Assembly: GCF_030272615.1 (NCBI RefSeq)
Contig: NC_081413.1
Location: 442,951,038-443,015,037 of the forward strand
Direction: 5' to 3'
Length of the DNA stretch: 64,000 nucleotides
From: Cryptomeria japonica
Lineage: Eukaryota; Streptophyta; Pinopsida; Cupressales; Cupressaceae
A program made the position numbers and the translations under genes. This document shows, piece by piece, positions 46,701 through 59,010 of the stretch. Within the stretch, counting starts at the first letter, position 1, and each line of letters starts with the position of its first letter. Under the pieces are notes generated by a model. It did no database searches and was not told where the DNA came from. It was given only the letters and a program-made list of their open reading frames with translations.

Positions 46701-47960
46701 TTTAGACTTGTTTTACATGAAAATATTTGTTTTAAGTTTCTCATAACTCTAATATTTTTTTTGCTATTTAACAAAATTCCACTTAGCTCGTTTATTTTAA
46801 TAGTTGTGAGATCTATAAGGATTTTGACTAAAGAAACTACATCATAAATTTTAGACATAATTTATCTCAAAACGTCTCCTTATCATTCTTGTTAGTCACA
46901 TCTTCACCTAAATTCTTTATGCAAATACTTATACATTCTATTTTTGTTAAAAATTCATAAACAGATCTATTGTTGATTATTTTTATGTTTTCAAAACAAT
47001 TTTGAACATTTACCATTTCATAGTTTATAAATTTTAATATGCATTAATGAATTTTTCCATGTATACTTAGAATGAACATTAGCGCATATCCTAAGAAATA
47101 TTATCAAATTAATTGACCAGAACAAAAACATATCTTCATTAATTTTTTTTTCATTAATATTTTTTTGTCTTACATTTCTTTTAAAATTGTGTAATACATC
47201 TGCATCTGTTGTTTCTACATATCCTAGGTGGACAATTTCTTACAGATCTTTAGATTCCAGTAGAATTTGTATTCTACTGCACTAATAGATAAAACCATAC
47301 TTGTTAAAAATAAGAATTAACATACCAGATGCCATATTTCCTGAAATATTTTTGTAACAAAAATTTGAAAAATCCCCTACAATCAAATACTTTACTTATT
47401 TCTTAAAAGAAAACCTAAAAATTTAAAAATCTTCCAATTATTTTGTCTCGGTGATAACTTTTTAATAATCAATCTACTCAAAGATTTCGTGAACTCATAT
47501 GATTTAAAATCAGAAACTTTACAATTACCTCTAAGAATGTAAGCATCCCAAAAACTACAGCCATACAAAAACTGGGTTTCTCTTCAGTTTTGATAGATAT
47601 AAATGAAAACATAAAATGTTTCAGAACAACTCAAGAAAATCATTACACACTCTCTTCACATACTTAAAAAGTCTGGCCGGTAATCAATAAGATCAGGCGA
47701 AAACTGTGAAAAATAAATTGCTAGAAAATGGATGCTAAAGTCTCACCTCTTATATCCAGGAGCTCAAAAAATCCCCAGGAATCCAGTCACAGTTATCATA
47801 GTCCTGAAAAGTTCCACACAAAATACAATACTGTCATAATCGATAAGCCAACAGGGTAAAGATATTCTGTGCAGTTAAGATTCATTGATTTCAGTATAAA
47901 TGAGCACTTTTTTTCCCATTTGTAATGCTTTTATTTTTGGTCGGTGGCTGTTATGTGTAG
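43749..47960 (+). other. proposed 4.2-kb intron of the ERF gene
   Basis: Runs from a GT donor to a T-rich AG acceptor. It is AT-rich and contains a decayed minus-strand Ty1/copia element (44340-47340). From 43749 to 44340 and from 47340 to 47960 nothing else is recognised. Long introns holding TEs are common in conifer genes. Confidence 0.45.
44340..47340 (-). mobile_element. decayed Ty1/copia retrotransposon internal region
   Basis: On the minus strand from 47340 down: a gag start (MASGM near 47335) followed by copia-type gag text with LESKDL and EIVHLGYVETTDADVL. A later gag block is at 46640-46858. An integrase stretch near 45480-45680 has EFKRFVEK and TLQQNGIDKMKN (the QQNG motif). A reverse transcriptase block near 44650-44850 has VVGIMWMYKTNFKFDGSF. 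The order gag, integrase, reverse transcriptase is that of copia. Many stops and frameshifts occur, and no LTR was identified, so this is an old insertion. Confidence 0.7.
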
Positions 47961-48544
47961 ACGGAAACAGTATTGAAAGAAACCAGGAAAAGAGTGGCTC
48001 AGAGAAGGATATATTGAGAAGAAAAGATTATGAGCAGCGTGTGGTGACAGAAACGAATTGGAATAATGTGGAGCAGCAAGAGAGGAAGAGGCGTTACAGA
48101 GGAGTGAGACAGAGACCCTGGGGCAAATGGGCTGCAGAAATCAGAGACCCTAACAAAAGAGTTCGTGTTTGGCTCGGCACTTTCTCCACACCAGAAGATG
48201 CAGCCAAAGCTTATGATGATGCTGCTCTAAAATTCAGGGGCAGGAGAGCCAAATTGAACTTTCCAGAGGAAGCCTCTCTCTCTTATAAAATCAGTGTGAA
48301 TTCAAATCAGAAAAGTCTTCACAGTGGCAGCAGTATGAATAATCCAAGATTAACAGATTCCTTTTTTCCACCAACTCATGAAATGTCAGCCTTGCCGCGG
48401 GTCGCCGCTAATTCTGACTTGCTTTATTCCGCACCATGTTTTCCTCAAGTCACCGACTTTTGTGGGCATATGCAAGTGCTAGAAATGATGGATACCTACC
48501 TTATGATGCATCTCAGCGCTATTCTATCCGAGGTTAGCCCATGA
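47961..48544 (+). CDS. AP2/ERF transcription factor, group X-like (exon 2)
   Basis: Encodes one AP2/ERF DNA-binding domain starting [20 protein letters not shown] and ending [13 protein letters not shown]. The WAAEIRD segment and the single domain place it in the ERF subfamily, which binds GCC-box-type promoters in the nucleus. The [20 protein letters not shown] form with AALKFRG resembles group X (ABR1/RAP2.6/ERF110-115-like), often stress-, wound- or ethylene-responsive. A basic stretch (QQERKRR) precedes the domain and may serve nuclear import. The open frame extends back to an ATG at 47900, but its first 20 residues ([20 protein letters not shown]) look like translated intron: a T-rich tract ending in GTGTAG lies there. 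With exon 1 the protein would be 254 residues. It ends at the stop 48542-48544. No disruption is seen, so it is probably functional. Confidence 0.8.
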
Positions 48545-51520
48545 CCAGTTTACCTTATAATCAATTTGGTTGAATTATGATTTATACTCAGTCTGAGCAG
48601 TTTACCTTTTGACCGGCAAATTGGAGGTGGAGTTCTGAGTGAGTATTTGGTGAGCGCATTTTTTATGATCTTGTTTTATTGAATTTATATCATTTGGACT
48701 TTTACATGTTTTCCTTACCATGTGCTATCATTTGGAATTGCTCTTGAAACTACCCATTAGGACTATGTTTGTTCCTGAACAAGTGGATCTTAAATGACCT
48801 AACACTTTCTTTTAATGGCTGCGCCTAATTTCGAATGGTTATGTATTTATTGGATATGCACTATGGCTTTAAAACGAGCTGGGCAATGCTCCTTTACTCT
48901 CTGCAGCGTTTGTCGCCTTTAAGTGGCTGCATCGTGCTTTGTACATGTTTCGTTTTTCTATTATCTTATGCCATAGTCGATTCACATTGTGGGTGGCTGT
49001 GCAATGATTGTTTTTTATGCCTGGATAACATGGCTCCTTTGTGCCACTCTATATATATATATATATTTAAAATATTTTTTATTATTAAAAATTATATCAT
49101 GGAATATAATAAACTACTATATGTTGATTTAAAAATAAGTTAAGAAAATAATATAAATAAAATTTCTTCTTATTTATAGAAATGATATTTTTTTCTCTTT
49201 TTAGAACTCATTATCATGTTATTCATATATTTATTTACTTGTTTGAATTCTGAGTTAAATTCAAACTTCCAAAATCTATTATTGTTTATCTAAGAAACAG
49301 ATTAAACCCATTTTATTTTGAAGATCCCAAAAATATTGAGGTTGTTACAAAAAAACTATGCATTTTCTATTTAAATGGAATAAAATGTTGTTTCTTCAAC
49401 CTCATGGTATGATGTCACTGCCAAGACTAAAAGTATATGATAAAATTTATTTTTAATCTCCTAAACTCTAATTCACTTAAAATTCCTTTTATGTGTAATG
49501 AGGGTCACAATTTGTGCACCTTTAATATTTTAATATAGCACATTCCACTCTTCACATCTACTTCAAATATCATGTGAATTCACTATAATCCTTAAAATGA
49601 GATTTACTACAAAATCAATTTATGACCTGGTAGTTGTAAGAAACTTTTTTAAAATAGTCTATTCAACCGCACTACTCTTGGCCTCTACCTATTGCAACTA
49701 ATTTGATTGATGTTTTTCAATAACATTAAGTCCACATAATATAGTTGAACATATTTTTAAAAAAATATTATAATAGATTCAAATGCATGAACTCTGTTCA
49801 AATTTCCAAATGTAAAATTTACATCTTCAATTAACAAGAACCTCACAATCAATTTTGTAGTCTACTAAGAATTATATAATATAAATCTATAATTTAACAT
49901 TCACAAATTTAAATACATAATTTACAACAAATTTTTTTTTTCAAAACCCTAAAACTAAGAACACAACTTTTCATTATTTAACACTTATTTATATACATAT
50001 TTAAATCAAACACATAACGTTTTTTTAATTTTTTCCAAATTTCTTGTTTTCCTCATCTACATCGACGTAAGACTGTTCGTCACACTAATTAAAAATCCTT
50101 TATTTACAATGTTTTCCTAAAATTATTGGTTTCAACGACTGATATTTTATATTAATTTAGAGATATTCTAGAAGCCTGCCAATTCCAACCTGTCATCTAT
50201 CCAAAGTCTACGCTTCAGTCTATTCAATACTCATACTTACGAAACAGAATTTAATAATAAGAAAAAGCATATTGATGCCACAATTTTTTTCAATTATGTC
50301 AATCACACCATAATTTGTCTGCAATGCTTTATTATTTTGTCAACAATGAAAATGACTGCGTGTTTATCACGAGATTGACAAGGTAATGCGAAAATAAAGC
50401 AAGATTTTAAGGGGGAGTTTATCTCGAGCATTAATATCCATTCAAACTTCACCTGTACGGAAATGGGGATTATTAGATAAATTAAGTTAAAAGTTAAGAG
50501 ATTAGAAAAGAAGATAGAATCAATGACATTTTAAATAAAATATTTATTGTTAATAGTAAAAATAAAATGAGGGAGAGCATATCAAATTTAAGTATATATA
50601 AATTTTTGGTAGATAAACGAAATCTATTTTTATTTTAATTTGTTATAGGTAATATTATTGCATTTATTGAAATCTTAACTTGTTAATAATAATTTGGTTT
50701 TTTATCATTATAAGATTTTATTTATTTAATATTTTTATAAAATTAAATTTAATAAAGTTTTGATTACATAAGTATGAGAGAGGGTTCAAATCTGGTTATT
50801 TATTTAATTTTATACAGTTAACATGTGAAATTTTTATCTTTATAATTTATAAATGTGTTTTTTTAATGTGATTAGCTAAAATAATTTGTGTTTTATAGAA
50901 ATGAATGTCTAATAATGATTGATATTTCTTTATATTTAAAACAAAATGCCTCTTTCAAATAGTTTTTTTCATTTTTTTATATTAGATATAGTAAACAAAA
51001 TACAATCTTACAAAAGCTCCATATAATCTATCCAAGCATTAGCATTACAAACTAGTAGGAAACACCTTAAAACATTTACTAGATACAAAAAGACCTAGAT
51101 ATCCTCATCTTTTATTCATTCCCAACAAGCCTTAACAAAGTTTTATTCACAATGATCATAGTCAATGAGTCATATGTACCAATCGGAGGAAAAATTTAAT
51201 CTTTTGAATCAACATCGTTCACTATTGGCTCATATTTGTATCTTTTAGAAAATCACAAGAAACTATCTTGCTCCTTAGTCTTAGGAATGTCTTTTTTATT
51301 CATGTACTCTTTTAACATCTCAAACTTCTCTTGATTTAGCTTATCTCTCCCTTACGGAAAGAAATCAACATATTTTACCTTTGTTCTGTACAATATTGTC
51401 AAATTGTTTTTTATTAGAATCATGAACCCATCCTTTCGTATCTCCATAATATTAAGGAAATAAAAAATATGCAGTTAAAAGTGAGTTCAATTTTAAACAT
51501 AGTAATTTAAGTTATTTTCA
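48545..51520. other. downstream of the ERF gene, no gene recognised
   Basis: The first 200-300 bp probably hold the 3' UTR. The remainder is AT-rich. The 102-residue ORF at 48835-49143 has no domain and runs into AT repeats. I see no repeat or coding feature. Confidence 0.5.
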
Positions 51521-51819
51521 TATCTTGGAAAACCTCTTTGTTCTTCTTTTTCTTCCAAATGTACTGGATACAATTTCATTGGACAAAACCATCCAAAAAA
51601 CATTAAGTTAAGCATTAAAGGATCATAAATGTCTAGCAAGAACTTAAATCAAATGAAAATCTATTCTTATTATCCCAATCAGAATTGTCTCCTAAAATAT
51701 AGACCAAACAACTAAAGAAAATTTGCAACAAAAAAGAAAGTCTTCAAAAGACTCAAGTTGGCCACATAACTAGCAAGTATTAACAAGGATACCAATATCA
51801 TCAAGTTCATTACAAACAA

Positions 51820-51833
51820 AAGTTCTTCATGGT
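51820..51833. repeat. target-site duplication of the truncated ORF3 copy, left
   Basis: AAGTTCTTCATGGT, 14 bp, repeated exactly at 53310-53323. Confidence 0.9.
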
Positions 51834-53309
51834 GAAAGGGACAGAGTGAGGAAAATGACGGATGGGGGCTACAACAGAAAAGAGTTGATGTGTCTTTCAA
51901 CAGATGTGGCAAAGGTGATTATGAGGTACATCACCTTGTATGGCCGCTTTGTCAATATTTTTCCTACTATTTCACTATTTTAAATCATTTTAGACATGAT
52001 AGGAAAATAAATTTGTCATTTTATTTAATCTCTTCCTTGGAGCATAGTCTTTCTAATCATGCAAAAAATAATGACAACCCTGCTTTACATGAGGGGTTGA
52101 TTCTCCTTATCGTGGAATATGCCAAAATGAATGAGGTCAAACCATCCCTTATCCACAAAATTGAAAGAAACCTTAAACCATTGACAAGTCCCGATGTGCA
52201 TGTGGTGTCAGACACAAAAATTGTAGATGAGAAGGGGTCGAGTGAGATGCCCATGGATTGGTGTGACCTTCATGTGCTAGATGATGACCCAGAATAATAT
52301 CCCTCAGAGGAAGAGGGGCCCCCCATGAAGGGAACTCCTAGCACAAACAACAACAAAAAGATTAAACCACACCCTAGAATTGTAGCCAAAAACTACAAAA
52401 CCCCTCCTTTCTAACCCCAGGAGATGGGGCATAAAAGCTCTAAAAAGAAAAAGGTAGGGAAAGCAGTGGAGACAAAAGGAAAAGGGGAAGATGAGATAAA
52501 ATTGGATATTCCCCTCAATGTGGACCAAGTGGACCTTGGAAATAGAAAAATTGATGAAGCAGATTTTGATATGCTTCTGGCTAACTCAGCCACTAGTCAA
52601 GATAAGTTCTTTTGTTGGGTGATTAGCAAAATTCTCTTCATCAAACATGGTATAAAATATATTATCAACACCTTTACCAAGAACCTGATGCCTGATAAAA
52701 CCGAAGAGCTCCTAAAAATGACCCAAAAATTGACTAAAGGTGTCAAGGTCATGAAAACAGAGCATGAAGCTAGTATAGCCAATTTGGAGAAGGGTATGGA
52801 CAAACAAAAGGCTAATCTCAAGGTTTTGGTGGAGATTAGTAAAGAGGGTATGAACAATAGTGTTGAAGGCCACAAAAAGTTGAATGAGAAAATTGAAGTT
52901 CATAAAGTCCATCCACACAACAATATTCTGCCATTAGCTGCCAAGTCTAAAAAGAAAAATTTGGATATAAATCCACAAGGAGAGGAAATGTACGTGTCTA
53001 CTAGACTAGGAGTAGGAACTAGGAGAAAAGAGCGACGAGGACCATCATGGAGGAGCTTGAAGATATAAACAAAAATATAATTGAGAAAAATTATGAGCCT
53101 ATGGAATCTCTTGGCTATCTTTTTGGTTAGTTTTTAAGTTGTTTTCCCAAGTTTCTCTATTGTATTTTTTTGGGCTCTATAGGGTGTCTCCCCTATTTCT
53201 TTCACCGTTTAGTTATTGGTACTTCTTTGGTTTGATATTGTTTTGACTATTCTATTTTTGGATATGGGTTTTAGGTCCCTGTAAAAACCATTTTATCTTA
53301 ATAAAAAAT
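51834..53309 (+). mobile_element. 5'-truncated copy of the LINE A family (copy B)
   Basis: 1476 bp bounded by the exact 14-bp duplications. It starts inside ORF3 and ends with TCCCTGTAAAAACC and an A-rich tail (AATAAAAAAT). 5' truncation with a long target duplication and A tail is the normal product of LINE retrotransposition. It sits inside the LINE E remnant. The sequence left of 51833 and right of 53310 reads as one continuous zinc-binding region on the minus strand. Confidence 0.85.
51850..53130 (+). pseudogene. ORF3 of LINE copy B
   Basis: Begins in the middle of the ORF3 N-terminal domain. Blocks in order are VIMRYITLYGRF, then after a frameshift SYYFTILNHFRHDRKINLS, NPALHEGLILLIVEYAKMNE, a Lys/Glu-rich linker (MGHKSSKKKKVGKAVETKGK) and a coiled-coil-like segment (TEELLKMTQKLTKGVKVMKT and following). 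The C-terminus MEELEDINKNIIEKN is in another frame and stops at 53130. In-frame stops fall near 52295 and 52411. These blocks align with those of LINE A ORF3 and of the copy at 60.4-62.0 kb. Confidence 0.75.
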
Positions 53310-53323
53310 AAGTTCTTCATGGT
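53310..53323. repeat. target-site duplication of the truncated ORF3 copy, right
   Basis: Exact match of 51820-51833, directly after the A-rich tail. Confidence 0.9.
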
Positions 53324-53989
53324 AAACAACCATCTAAAGATATCTTTCTTAGATTCTTTAGACCTAGTCCAAATAGACATACAACAATAGACCATTTAGC
53401 CAAACACTAATGCACACTCCAACAATAATCAAGCATAATAAAAACCTCCCTCATATCATTTAGCAAAAGATAGGGATTTTTAGAGGTTATTTGGTTAAGA
53501 ATAGTGTCATCTTTTGAAGAAACAATAAAAGAAAATTAGAGCCATCTTTGATATCAACATAAGAATTGGCATTATTCAAGGTAGTTTTGATCATAGAGTA
53601 AGTTCCTTTTTGATAATCCAAAATATCAAACTCTATTTTCAATTTATCTCAAGATTTTAATAGTTCTCCATCCAAAATATGAATGAACCTATGATTACAT
53701 TTAAATCCTACTATCTAGTTGACCATCCTTGTATAAGGGTCAATGGCTTATCCTTCTCCCCTAGATTCCACCAAATTAACCTAGTATTGAAGTAGGATTT
53801 AGATGCTATAGAAAAAGTGCTTTAATTGTAAATTGAAATCTTGATAGCCCCCTAATACTTCTAAATAACTTAAACACAACTAACCCAAAAAAATTCAATT
53901 CCACCTCCCAAAATAGGTAATTGTTCATGTGCAAGGTGTAAGGAAGTTAAGTAGTGAAACAACTTCCTACACTAACCTTGAGAGGAGGG

Positions 53990-54650
53990 TAATGCAAAAA
54001 GTTTACAGATCATCACAACAGTTATAGAAAATAGATATAGACATAATAACATTCAAACCATAACACAATGATTTACGTGGGGAAAATCCTTTTGGGAGAA
54101 AAACCCCACACTCCAAAAGCCGCCTAATATATTATTCAGCAATCAAAAATAGATTACAATATGCTTGCAGAGAAAGCTCTTCATAGGAGTACCACTAATC
54201 AAATATTTAGAGGTAACCCAATAGCCATAAGACTCTTACGTGCAACCTATATCTCACTCACCTCATATATACCTAAGATACAATAGAAGAAACAGTCAAC
54301 ATCATTACAAAACCATGGGCTAAAACCACCCAATAAGGTGTAGCTGACGTTATCTCCCATCTAGATGCCCTATGACATGTTAAAACACATGTCAACATGT
54401 GTCCCTCCCTTTAATAGCTCATTTATGTGTTTGATGTATTTTATATTTCCTATTTTAGGAGTACATACTTCCAGAGGCCATAACTTGAGAACCGTGTGTC
54501 CTATTGATGAACCTTTTGAAGCATCGAAAAGCTCATGAAGTTCTCTATTGTCTTGTAAGAAGTTGTACCACTTATGCCAACTTTTCAAGGCATTTATAGA
54601 CCTCTAAAGTCCTCAAAATTAAATTTAAACATTTCATTGCACCCCTCCAA
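53990..54650. repeat. unassigned repeat-like segment
   Basis: Contains an ACGTGGGGAAAATCC...GAGAAAAACCCCAC stretch of the kind often found in plant LTRs. A related theme (TTTAACGTGGTTCACCC) occurs near 55508. No paired LTR or boundary was found. Confidence 0.3.
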
Positions 54651-55379
54651 AATGAGAAATTTAATATCTTCAAAAATAGTTATGATCTTGTGACATAACT
54701 TTACTAGAATGCTAATCTAGCCAAACAAAAGCTTTAGGAAGAATTTCGCACCACTTCATTCTCAAATGAAAACTTACTAGAATAGTAACCTCGTGTAAAT
54801 GCAAGGTTGAGAAACCATTTTTCCCAACACAAGGGATTCCAAGACTTGTCCCTCTTTGTCTTAGAAAAAAGGAAAAACTATTTCTTAAGAACCTTCCAAT
54901 ATTCTTACCCCTCAAATGATTTGATGATTCACTTAGAAATTAAAGTAATGGCTACAAATAAAGATCTTTAAGACGTAGACTCACCCAACGTTTAGGCAAA
55001 TAACACAAAGCCCAGTTGAGAACATGCCTTTTTTTACTACCCTTTCCATCTAACCATACAAATTCCCTCAAGATCCTTTGGATTTTTTTTTACTACCTTC
55101 TCCATCTAACCTACAAGGGAAAGAAGATGAATTTTCCAATTATTATGTTTCCTTTCAATTTATTGAAAAGTTAATCGCTCATGTATTTCAAATATGGAGA
55201 TAGAAAAAATGGGATGCCGAAGTATCTCACAATCTAATTAGGCCTCATCCATAACCAATTTCTATTTGTAAACCAATTAGGGGGCTCTTGGTCCCAACTT
55301 AAGATTTTGGACATGCTGGTAGAGACTATAGCCCAAGAGGTCTCACAAATAAACATCCAATATATGGATCAAATTACCA

Positions 55380-55670
55380 AAATTGTTCTCCTACACTCTA
55401 ATTAATAAGGTGTTAGGAATTAAATGCAGAAAATATCAATTAAATGCAAAATGATGATTAAACAAAGGAATAAGAAACACATAAATAATAATAGCGAGGA
55501 GACAATTTTTAACGTGGTTCACCCAAACTTAGGCTACATCAACTAAATAGAGAGTCCAATATTATTATCTAGGAAATCAAACAGATTACAACATCCAGTA
55601 ATCTCTTGCAACTCAATACCGTTACAAAATTTTACAACAATTCTCAAAGAAAACCCTAACCCTTAGTCAT
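55380..55670. repeat. possible LTR fragment with AACGTGGTTCACCC motif
   Basis: TTTAACGTGGTTCACCC followed by a wording common to plant retrotransposon ends. It has no partner copy in this window and is assigned by motif only. Confidence 0.25.
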
Positions 55671-55679
55671 TTTATCAAG

Positions 55680-56280
55680 ACTTATGCCAGTTAAAAAAAA
55701 TAGGGTTAGAATATATCAAGCAATAGAAAAATAAATGAATATGTCTTGGGGGTAGAACCCCCAAACCTTCGTTGAATAATTTAGGGGGAAACTGCACCAA
55801 TAAAAGGGGAAAATTTAACCTCTGAGTCTGATTAGGCTCCATAACAAAGTAAGGTAATATCATCAACAAACTAGTCATTCAACAAGAGCTCATCATTTGG
55901 AAGAATGATCTCGTGTATCAAAGGAGAGCTAAGGCTAGTTCTCAAAACATAATATAGTTCATTTTTAGCTAAAAAAGACAAGTCTATGTTACAACCTTGT
56001 CTGATAGACCTCTGTAAGGGGATATGATTAGTTAAATCTCCATTAATATCAATGAATGTAGAGGAATCTCTAAATAAAATAGTAATCAAGTTCTACAAAA
56101 CTTAGAAAGAAATCAAGTACCCTAATCATATGAAGTACAAACACCCATTTAATCCTATTGAATGTCTTTTCAAAGTGAAGAAGAATCATGGAAAAATTTG
56201 TCCCTGAGACTTGACATAATGATTTCCTTACTAGCTTGTGATTAGATTTTTTACTTTTAAATTATAATTCTGTAAATAAA
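55680..56280 (-). pseudogene. LINE E reverse transcriptase fragment
   Basis: On the minus strand HFEKTFNRIKWVFVLHMIRV (a decayed motif usually reading F-x-K-A-Y-D-R-I-x-W) is followed by HIPLQRSIRQGCNIDLSFLA (the QG-rich motif) and FVDDITLLC (the catalytic FADD-like motif, after a stop near 55871). The spacing is that of a LINE reverse transcriptase palm. It is not the LINE A subfamily. Confidence 0.7.
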
Positions 56281-56462
56281 GTAATTTTCCTAAATTGGTA
56301 CATAGATTTTTGTTTTTTTTTGTTTTTTTTAAACAAGTATTATCTTTAATGGGGATAGCTCCCTATATTAGTTATGAAAATATATTACAATCATGTTCCA
56401 ACTAACTGAAAACAACTCCCTACATACACATGGCTAAAACATAAACTATTAAAGAGGCCATA

Positions 56463-57036
56463 TTATATGAGCCTCAATATGGTAGCAACCCAAGACACGA
56501 TCAAAGCCACCTGCTCAACGCTGCCCTCCGAGAGCCAACCCTCCAATGTCCACATCATCTGGTTGAAGGGGTCCAGGTCATCATTCTTCACACCCACATG
56601 AAACACCTCCCTGGTGTTATACATGAATTCCTCCTTGTTAGCTTTGAAGGCCACAAAAGCAACCTGTTCTTCGTCCTTTGAGTTCGAGCATTCAACATCC
56701 GACAGATAGACTATAGTGTTAAAAAAGGGTCCCAGAATGCTATCCCATTCTTCTTCCACCTCTAAGACCACACTTCCCACGGTGTCTGCATCAACATCCT
56801 TGACAAACCTGACAATTTTTTCGATACAAGCCTCCTTGGATGGTAAAACATCAACCAGAAGACACAATATTATCATAGATCTGCCCATCGCACCAGTGCC
56901 TATCATTGCTAAGGGCACCCTCCACTATTCTACATATCGCCTCAAGCCCGTCTGTGTCGATGTCGAATAATCTATCGCACTGTTCCTCCAATGTCTCCTC
57001 TCTACATAGGCAACTAAGCCCGAATCGATGCACCAT
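56463..57036 (-). pseudogene. post-RNase H ORF of LINE D, unknown function
   Basis: The ATG at 57036 begins MVHRFGLSCLCREETLEEQC. The frame changes near 56855 and continues PSKEACIEKIVRFVKDVDAD to a stop at 56463. Joined length would be about 190 residues, acidic, with no domain I recognise. It shows no evident likeness to ORF3 of LINE A. It lies between RNase H and the element tail, as ORF3 does. Confidence 0.55.
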
Positions 57037-57379
57037 CTTCCTTCACTATGTCAAAAAACACTGACTCCCCATGTGTTATATAAATCCTCCATCCATTGGA
57101 TTCATTTACAATCAAATTTTAGTGTGCTATGATAGTCTCTCGCTGTCACTATGACCACCATAATCCCAAGAACCAGAGAAATCCATCAACCTGAGATCGA
57201 ATATACACCTACCTTGTCCTCCAACATCGAAGCTGGTAAGAGAGCTCTTCTCTTATCCCAATGGTACCTTTCTGTGGTTGGGATTACCCGATCCCCTTCC
57301 TTGGGATTTTATCTTTGTCCATTTCTAGCAAAACATTCAGGTCCTTGAACACCGAATCTGCCACCAAAACGACCCTTGT

Positions 57380-59010
57380 CTGAGATTCGATTAAACCCTA
57401 ATTGGCAAGTAAGTCCACCACATGGTTTCCTTCATGGAATATGTGTTTTACCTTATAGTCTTCCACCTTTTGAATAAGCCGGTCTATTCTCAGGATCCGT
57501 TCGTTAAGCCTCCAATTGGTAAAAATTTTTTTGGTTACACCATTTAGTATAATTTGAGAATCCCCTTCGATAACTACTTTTAGATGATTGTTTGCAATGA
57601 CTCAATTAAGCCCCTCCTCTAATGCAGTGATTTCTGCCACATTGTTGGAAACAATTCCTGAAGACCCACATATAGCCCCAACAAAACTACCATCCTCATC
57701 TCTGACCACAACCCCAAAGCCCGACAAACCTGGATTGCCACGGCTAGCACCATCAAAGTTTAGGTTTTTCGAGCCAGGAGGTGGCAGGCACCATTTGACA
57801 TTCTTCCTCCCAATCAATTTATCCTTCAACCTATGGAGACTTGACTATTTCAGATTCCATACCTATTCCATTTCCATATCCCACTTGGTATATAATTTGT
57901 AGCTCTGACCATAAATCTTGGCATTTACATTTTCTTCTATTGCCACCTGGACTCTGTTAATGAGTATTGAAACCTTCAATTCTTCCTCCCTGAAAAACTC
58001 TCCTATTTCGTTCTTTCTAGATCAGCCAAGAGACCAATGATGGTCTTGTTATTTACAAGATGGCCCACTTTGAGTTTTTGCCCACTATAGGCCAAGCAAA
58101 TATGAAATCTTTGAAAGTACAACTACGGAGCATGTGATTCTGCAACTTACTTACAAACCAATCCCAACATTGAGTTGAATATTTGCATCCATATAATAGG
58201 TGATCAATTGTTTCTTCCTCTTCCTTAGATAGATAACATCTGCTAGGTCCTATATACCCATTGTTTTTAATCTGTCACTTGTCAGTATCCTTCCATGAAG
58301 CACAATCCATAAAAAGGCACTTGCTTTTGGGAGTACCCTTTTATCCCAACATAGGATCACGGGCCAATTACTGTCTTTTTGTCTCCTCCTTTGGATTTCA
58401 TAGCCCAAATTTACCTTGTAGTTACTTGATTTAGCTACATTCCATATAAGTGTGTCCGCCTCATTTGAGATATGAATCTTCCTACATTTAAGGATCTCTG
58501 CCAGCTTTAAGCTATTTCCCCTGTTCTCTACACCAACCGTTTTCCAGATGATCAGTCCCTTATGGGGATCAAATTGTCTAATATAGTCTGCCGCAAATAA
58601 ACTAACCTCTGCATCCACCTGATTGACCCAATCTTCATCTTCCATCAATTCTACCAATGTTTCTTCCCCACACCAAGAAACTCTCCAGAACTTGGCCTTT
58701 TTCCCATCGCCAATCTTCCATGTAAGATGGTTTGTGATTATTTTCCTACTCTCCCAAATGAATCTCCAAATTGGAGAATCTCCTACAATATTTGCCATAG
58801 CGAATATTCTTTCAAGCTCATTTGCATCCAGATACTTGTTTGCCATCATTCTACACCATCCCTTGTGGGGATATTTATACATTTTCCAAGCTAATTTAGG
58901 ACCAAGTGCCAAATGTTGAAGGCTCATTTTTCTCAAACCTGCCCCCCCATCTTCCTTTAACAAACATGTCGTGTCCCAATTGATTAAGGGAATCTTTTTC
59001 TCCTCTTTAG
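57380..59010 (-). pseudogene. LINE D ORF2 C-terminal part: zinc domain and RNase H
   Basis: 58963-58250 is an intact 237-residue frame with GGAGLRKMSLQHLALGPKLA, later WKIGDGKKAKFWRVSWCGEE and FLWIVLHGRILTSDRL, the region leading to zf-RVT. The zinc-binding Cys/His segment continues in other frames near 58150-58250. RNase H at 57829-57380 starts NFDGASRGNPGLSGFGVVVR (Asp), has NNVAEITALEEGL (Glu), then after a stop EGDSQIIL (Asp). The reading frame is better kept than in LINE A. Confidence 0.8.

Larger units (their letters stand above)
51521..56280 (-). mobile_element. TX1-like LINE remnant (LINE E), split by later insertion
   Basis: Scattered minus-strand matches in LINE order. Reverse transcriptase is at 55680-56280. 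A post-RT segment near 55180-55250 has RYFGIPFFLSPYLKYMSD, similar to a block common in TX1-type plant LINEs. A zinc-binding segment near 51690-51790 has LCGQLESFEDFLF and later FSLVVWSIF. The stretch is interrupted at 51834-53309 by the ORF3 copy and probably by unassigned repeats near 54.0-54.6 kb. Joining the pieces as one element is inference. Confidence 0.5.

Noticed and set aside
47900-47960. N-terminal extension [20 protein letters not shown] of the ERF ORF
   Set aside because: The underlying DNA is a T-rich tract ending in GTGTAG, like a splice acceptor. The residues are unlike an ERF N-terminus.
48835-49143. 102-residue ORF downstream of the ERF gene
   Set aside because: No domain, Cys-rich by chance, and it runs into an AT repeat. 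No support as a gene.
51712-51912. 66-residue minus-strand ORF as a gene
   Set aside because: It spans the junction of the LINE E remnant and the inserted copy B, so it is a chance frame across an insertion edge.
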